Below, piece by piece: positions 24,801-25,126 of a stretch of 25,126 bases of DNA. Every line of letters starts with the position of its first letter. Position 1 is the first letter of the stretch. Source of the stretch: an uncultured Prevotellaceae bacterium. GTDB taxonomy: Bacteria > Bacteroidota > Bacteroidia > Bacteroidales > Muribaculaceae. The stretch lies in NCBI GenBank assembly GCA_900541935.1, contig UQLZ01000033.1, positions 1-25,126 on the forward strand, in the 5' to 3' direction. The notes beneath the pieces were generated by a model. The model was given only the letters and a program-made list of their open reading frames with translations, did not search any database and was not told the DNA's origin. Position numbers and translations under genes: made by a program.

Positions 24801-25126
24801 TGTCGGCGATTATCCGAGTGCAGGACTTGGCTCTACTTCAAGAAATACGGGCTGTACAGGTGACTGCTATGTCAATACCGATGGTAATACTTATGTTGAG
24901 GCGTGGGTATGCTCAACTGCTCAGGGTATGGCTTATTATGCTTTCGGTTCTGTTCCTGCACAAAATCCTGAACCTGTTAAGCCTCCAGTTCCTGCCGGAC
25001 CTGCTCTTTCTGCAAGTGCTTCTTCTGTAAATATCGAAGGTATTGCATTCAGCGAATCTACTGGCAACGTTAAGATTACTGGCGCAAACCTAACTGGCGA
25101 TATTACTCTTGAATTGTCTGGTGCAG
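21880..25126 (+). CDS. Large secreted multidomain protein with C39-like peptidase domain (partial, runs off the right edge)
   Basis: The reading frame is open from the ATG at 21880 to the window end: at least 1082 residues with no stop. A signal peptide ends near residue 30 (LIAIILFMGLPAKS); Met11 is an alternative start. Residues about 40-310 look like a TolB/WD40-type beta-propeller with repeated SPDGK/SDDGT-like turns. Residues about 370-575 form a papain-fold C39-like peptidase domain: Cys397 (CCAPSSS), His517 (GGHVVLGF) and Asp546 (CHDPYGD) are candidate catalytic residues. An Ig-like domain spans about 597-700, a beta-rich, possibly second propeller region about 702-1030, and a second Ig-like domain begins near 1042. 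It is probably at the cell surface or secreted; a C-terminal sorting domain, if any, is beyond the window. Substrate unknown. Confidence 0.88.
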   Translation, partial: MKIKRLLKSTMKSSMLIAIILFMGLPAKSQINSYEVAEMGFLCSPKEAANGIVATNNRNSEIYLVSGKEVRTLYTGLGCGAYTKLSKDGKTLGFKSITDDYKQAPAIIDIETGKVTLLEQHSDIQCGQVSFSDDGTMVYTVGNNLVIRNGENRRYIDLGEYVNIVNISPDGKSAAYSNINGESFIVDLATGYKEVIEVQGTDPYEPVWSPDSKKLAYQKVDGTLTVVDRFSRANYQLGRGVSVIWDADSRNLYFSRPEGAHEMAITGASVVKTAYNGANMKVLSTSSDYPYDLCRTRDGGLLVSYATGAKKGLSKMKMSKAIVSEEKLVSIGNVKFGKRLGLDLTKVKKVIPTASKQTADGPMREGSIGALDIPYINQVWDTPSSYDGNYGYGYVCCAPSSSCMLLGYYKMLTPKAVTSRASGVGTVYYSWYVGRDYTSPKTGYTFNKRASGNGSSNVGGGYGYMWNSGSPNSTMHNFYKNNGMKNSYFESSWATFCKESSANRPYTICLKNGTGGHVVLGFRSNSQADSRTGAMSARTGSFVCHDPYGDYNAANYPNWDGRYSTYDWPGYSNGHANIGVFYWGCVAIPPETVVKNPTLTVSKSSLHFECIQGEHPTLSFTVTGKDLDNDITVGSITPGRFKPDKTNLGKTGGTVNVQFLISDAVGTYGKGGTAVDYDFFIRVKSGSLEKVITITANVKPQPLNMSEKWNFSEQKNTKTQKGWDASKVRNFAYMNGKLYCVYNHTDIKVINAQTGEDLGNLDKTGVGGGTLAFCDVKAIDGHVVACNLATSGKSESLTLYAWDSDNAVPYVLYKTSDLRGAARLGDCMELSGSWANLCVTFANDDGSTTRIIEYHKSGDSWTAKTIKATTDGSNQLKTSSTTRAYTKSGGWWIDGKDCHPTWMTNNNGVAVKKCSVNTGETWGASHHEFNWKGNKYAANLVFNNRVAGDATSTYKAGRMRFTIDEAGDYSKTVTVGDYPSAGLGSTSRNTGCTGDCYVNTDGNTYVEAWVCSTAQGMAYYAFGSVPAQNPEPVKPPVPAGPALSASASSVNIEGIAFSESTGNVKITGANLTGDITLELSGA

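Overview
The window looks like chromosome from a member of the Bacteroidales. Several promoters have the Bacteroidetes form (a TTG element, about 17-20 bases, then TAnnTTTG). Recognisable products include a SusB-type GH97 enzyme, a DUF6377-type regulator, a Bacteroidales-style OmpA protein, and PcfK/PcfJ homologues typical of Bacteroidales conjugative elements. No rRNA, CRISPR array, insertion sequence or SusC/SusD pair was seen.

Positions 1 to about 4.7 kb look like the end of an integrative conjugative element. Ten short genes on the minus strand (about 3911 down to 107) are closely packed, two of the junctions being ATGA stop/start overlaps. They encode PcfK-like, PcfJ-like and DUF3873-like proteins plus unknowns. 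Upstream of this operon lies about 940 bases without a convincing gene. It carries a series of large nested palindromes (4307-4644), two of which have complementary loops. Past it the sequence becomes more A+T-rich and chromosomal in character.

Positions 4.85-7.5 kb hold a secreted charged low-complexity protein (minus strand) and, divergently, a membrane-tethered DUF6377-type regulator (plus strand). Positions 7.7-15 kb form a carbohydrate-degrading region: a SusB-like GH97 alpha-glucosidase with its own promoter and terminator, then (after a tRNA-Asp and a small cysteine-rich secreted protein) a two-gene operon of a GH3 glycosidase and a GH43-like enzyme with discoidin and FN3-like domains. 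No SusC/SusD importer is in view, so this is a set of processing enzymes rather than a complete polysaccharide utilisation locus.

Positions 15.3-16.5 kb encode an OmpA-family outer-membrane protein. Positions 16.5-21.6 kb hold a tightly coupled minus-strand trio: a two-receiver/ATP-grasp (PPDK_N) protein lacking the usual phosphohistidine and PEP-binding domains, a long coiled-coil protein with internal repeats, and a YbaN/DUF454 membrane protein. This trio is the best candidate for an undescribed system. Divergent from it, and running off the right edge, is a very large secreted protein with a beta-propeller, a C39-like cysteine peptidase domain with a visible Cys/His/Asp triad, and Ig-like domains.

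All family calls come from recognising motifs and layout by eye; no search was run. The ends of the conjugative element and the function of the minus-strand trio are inference.
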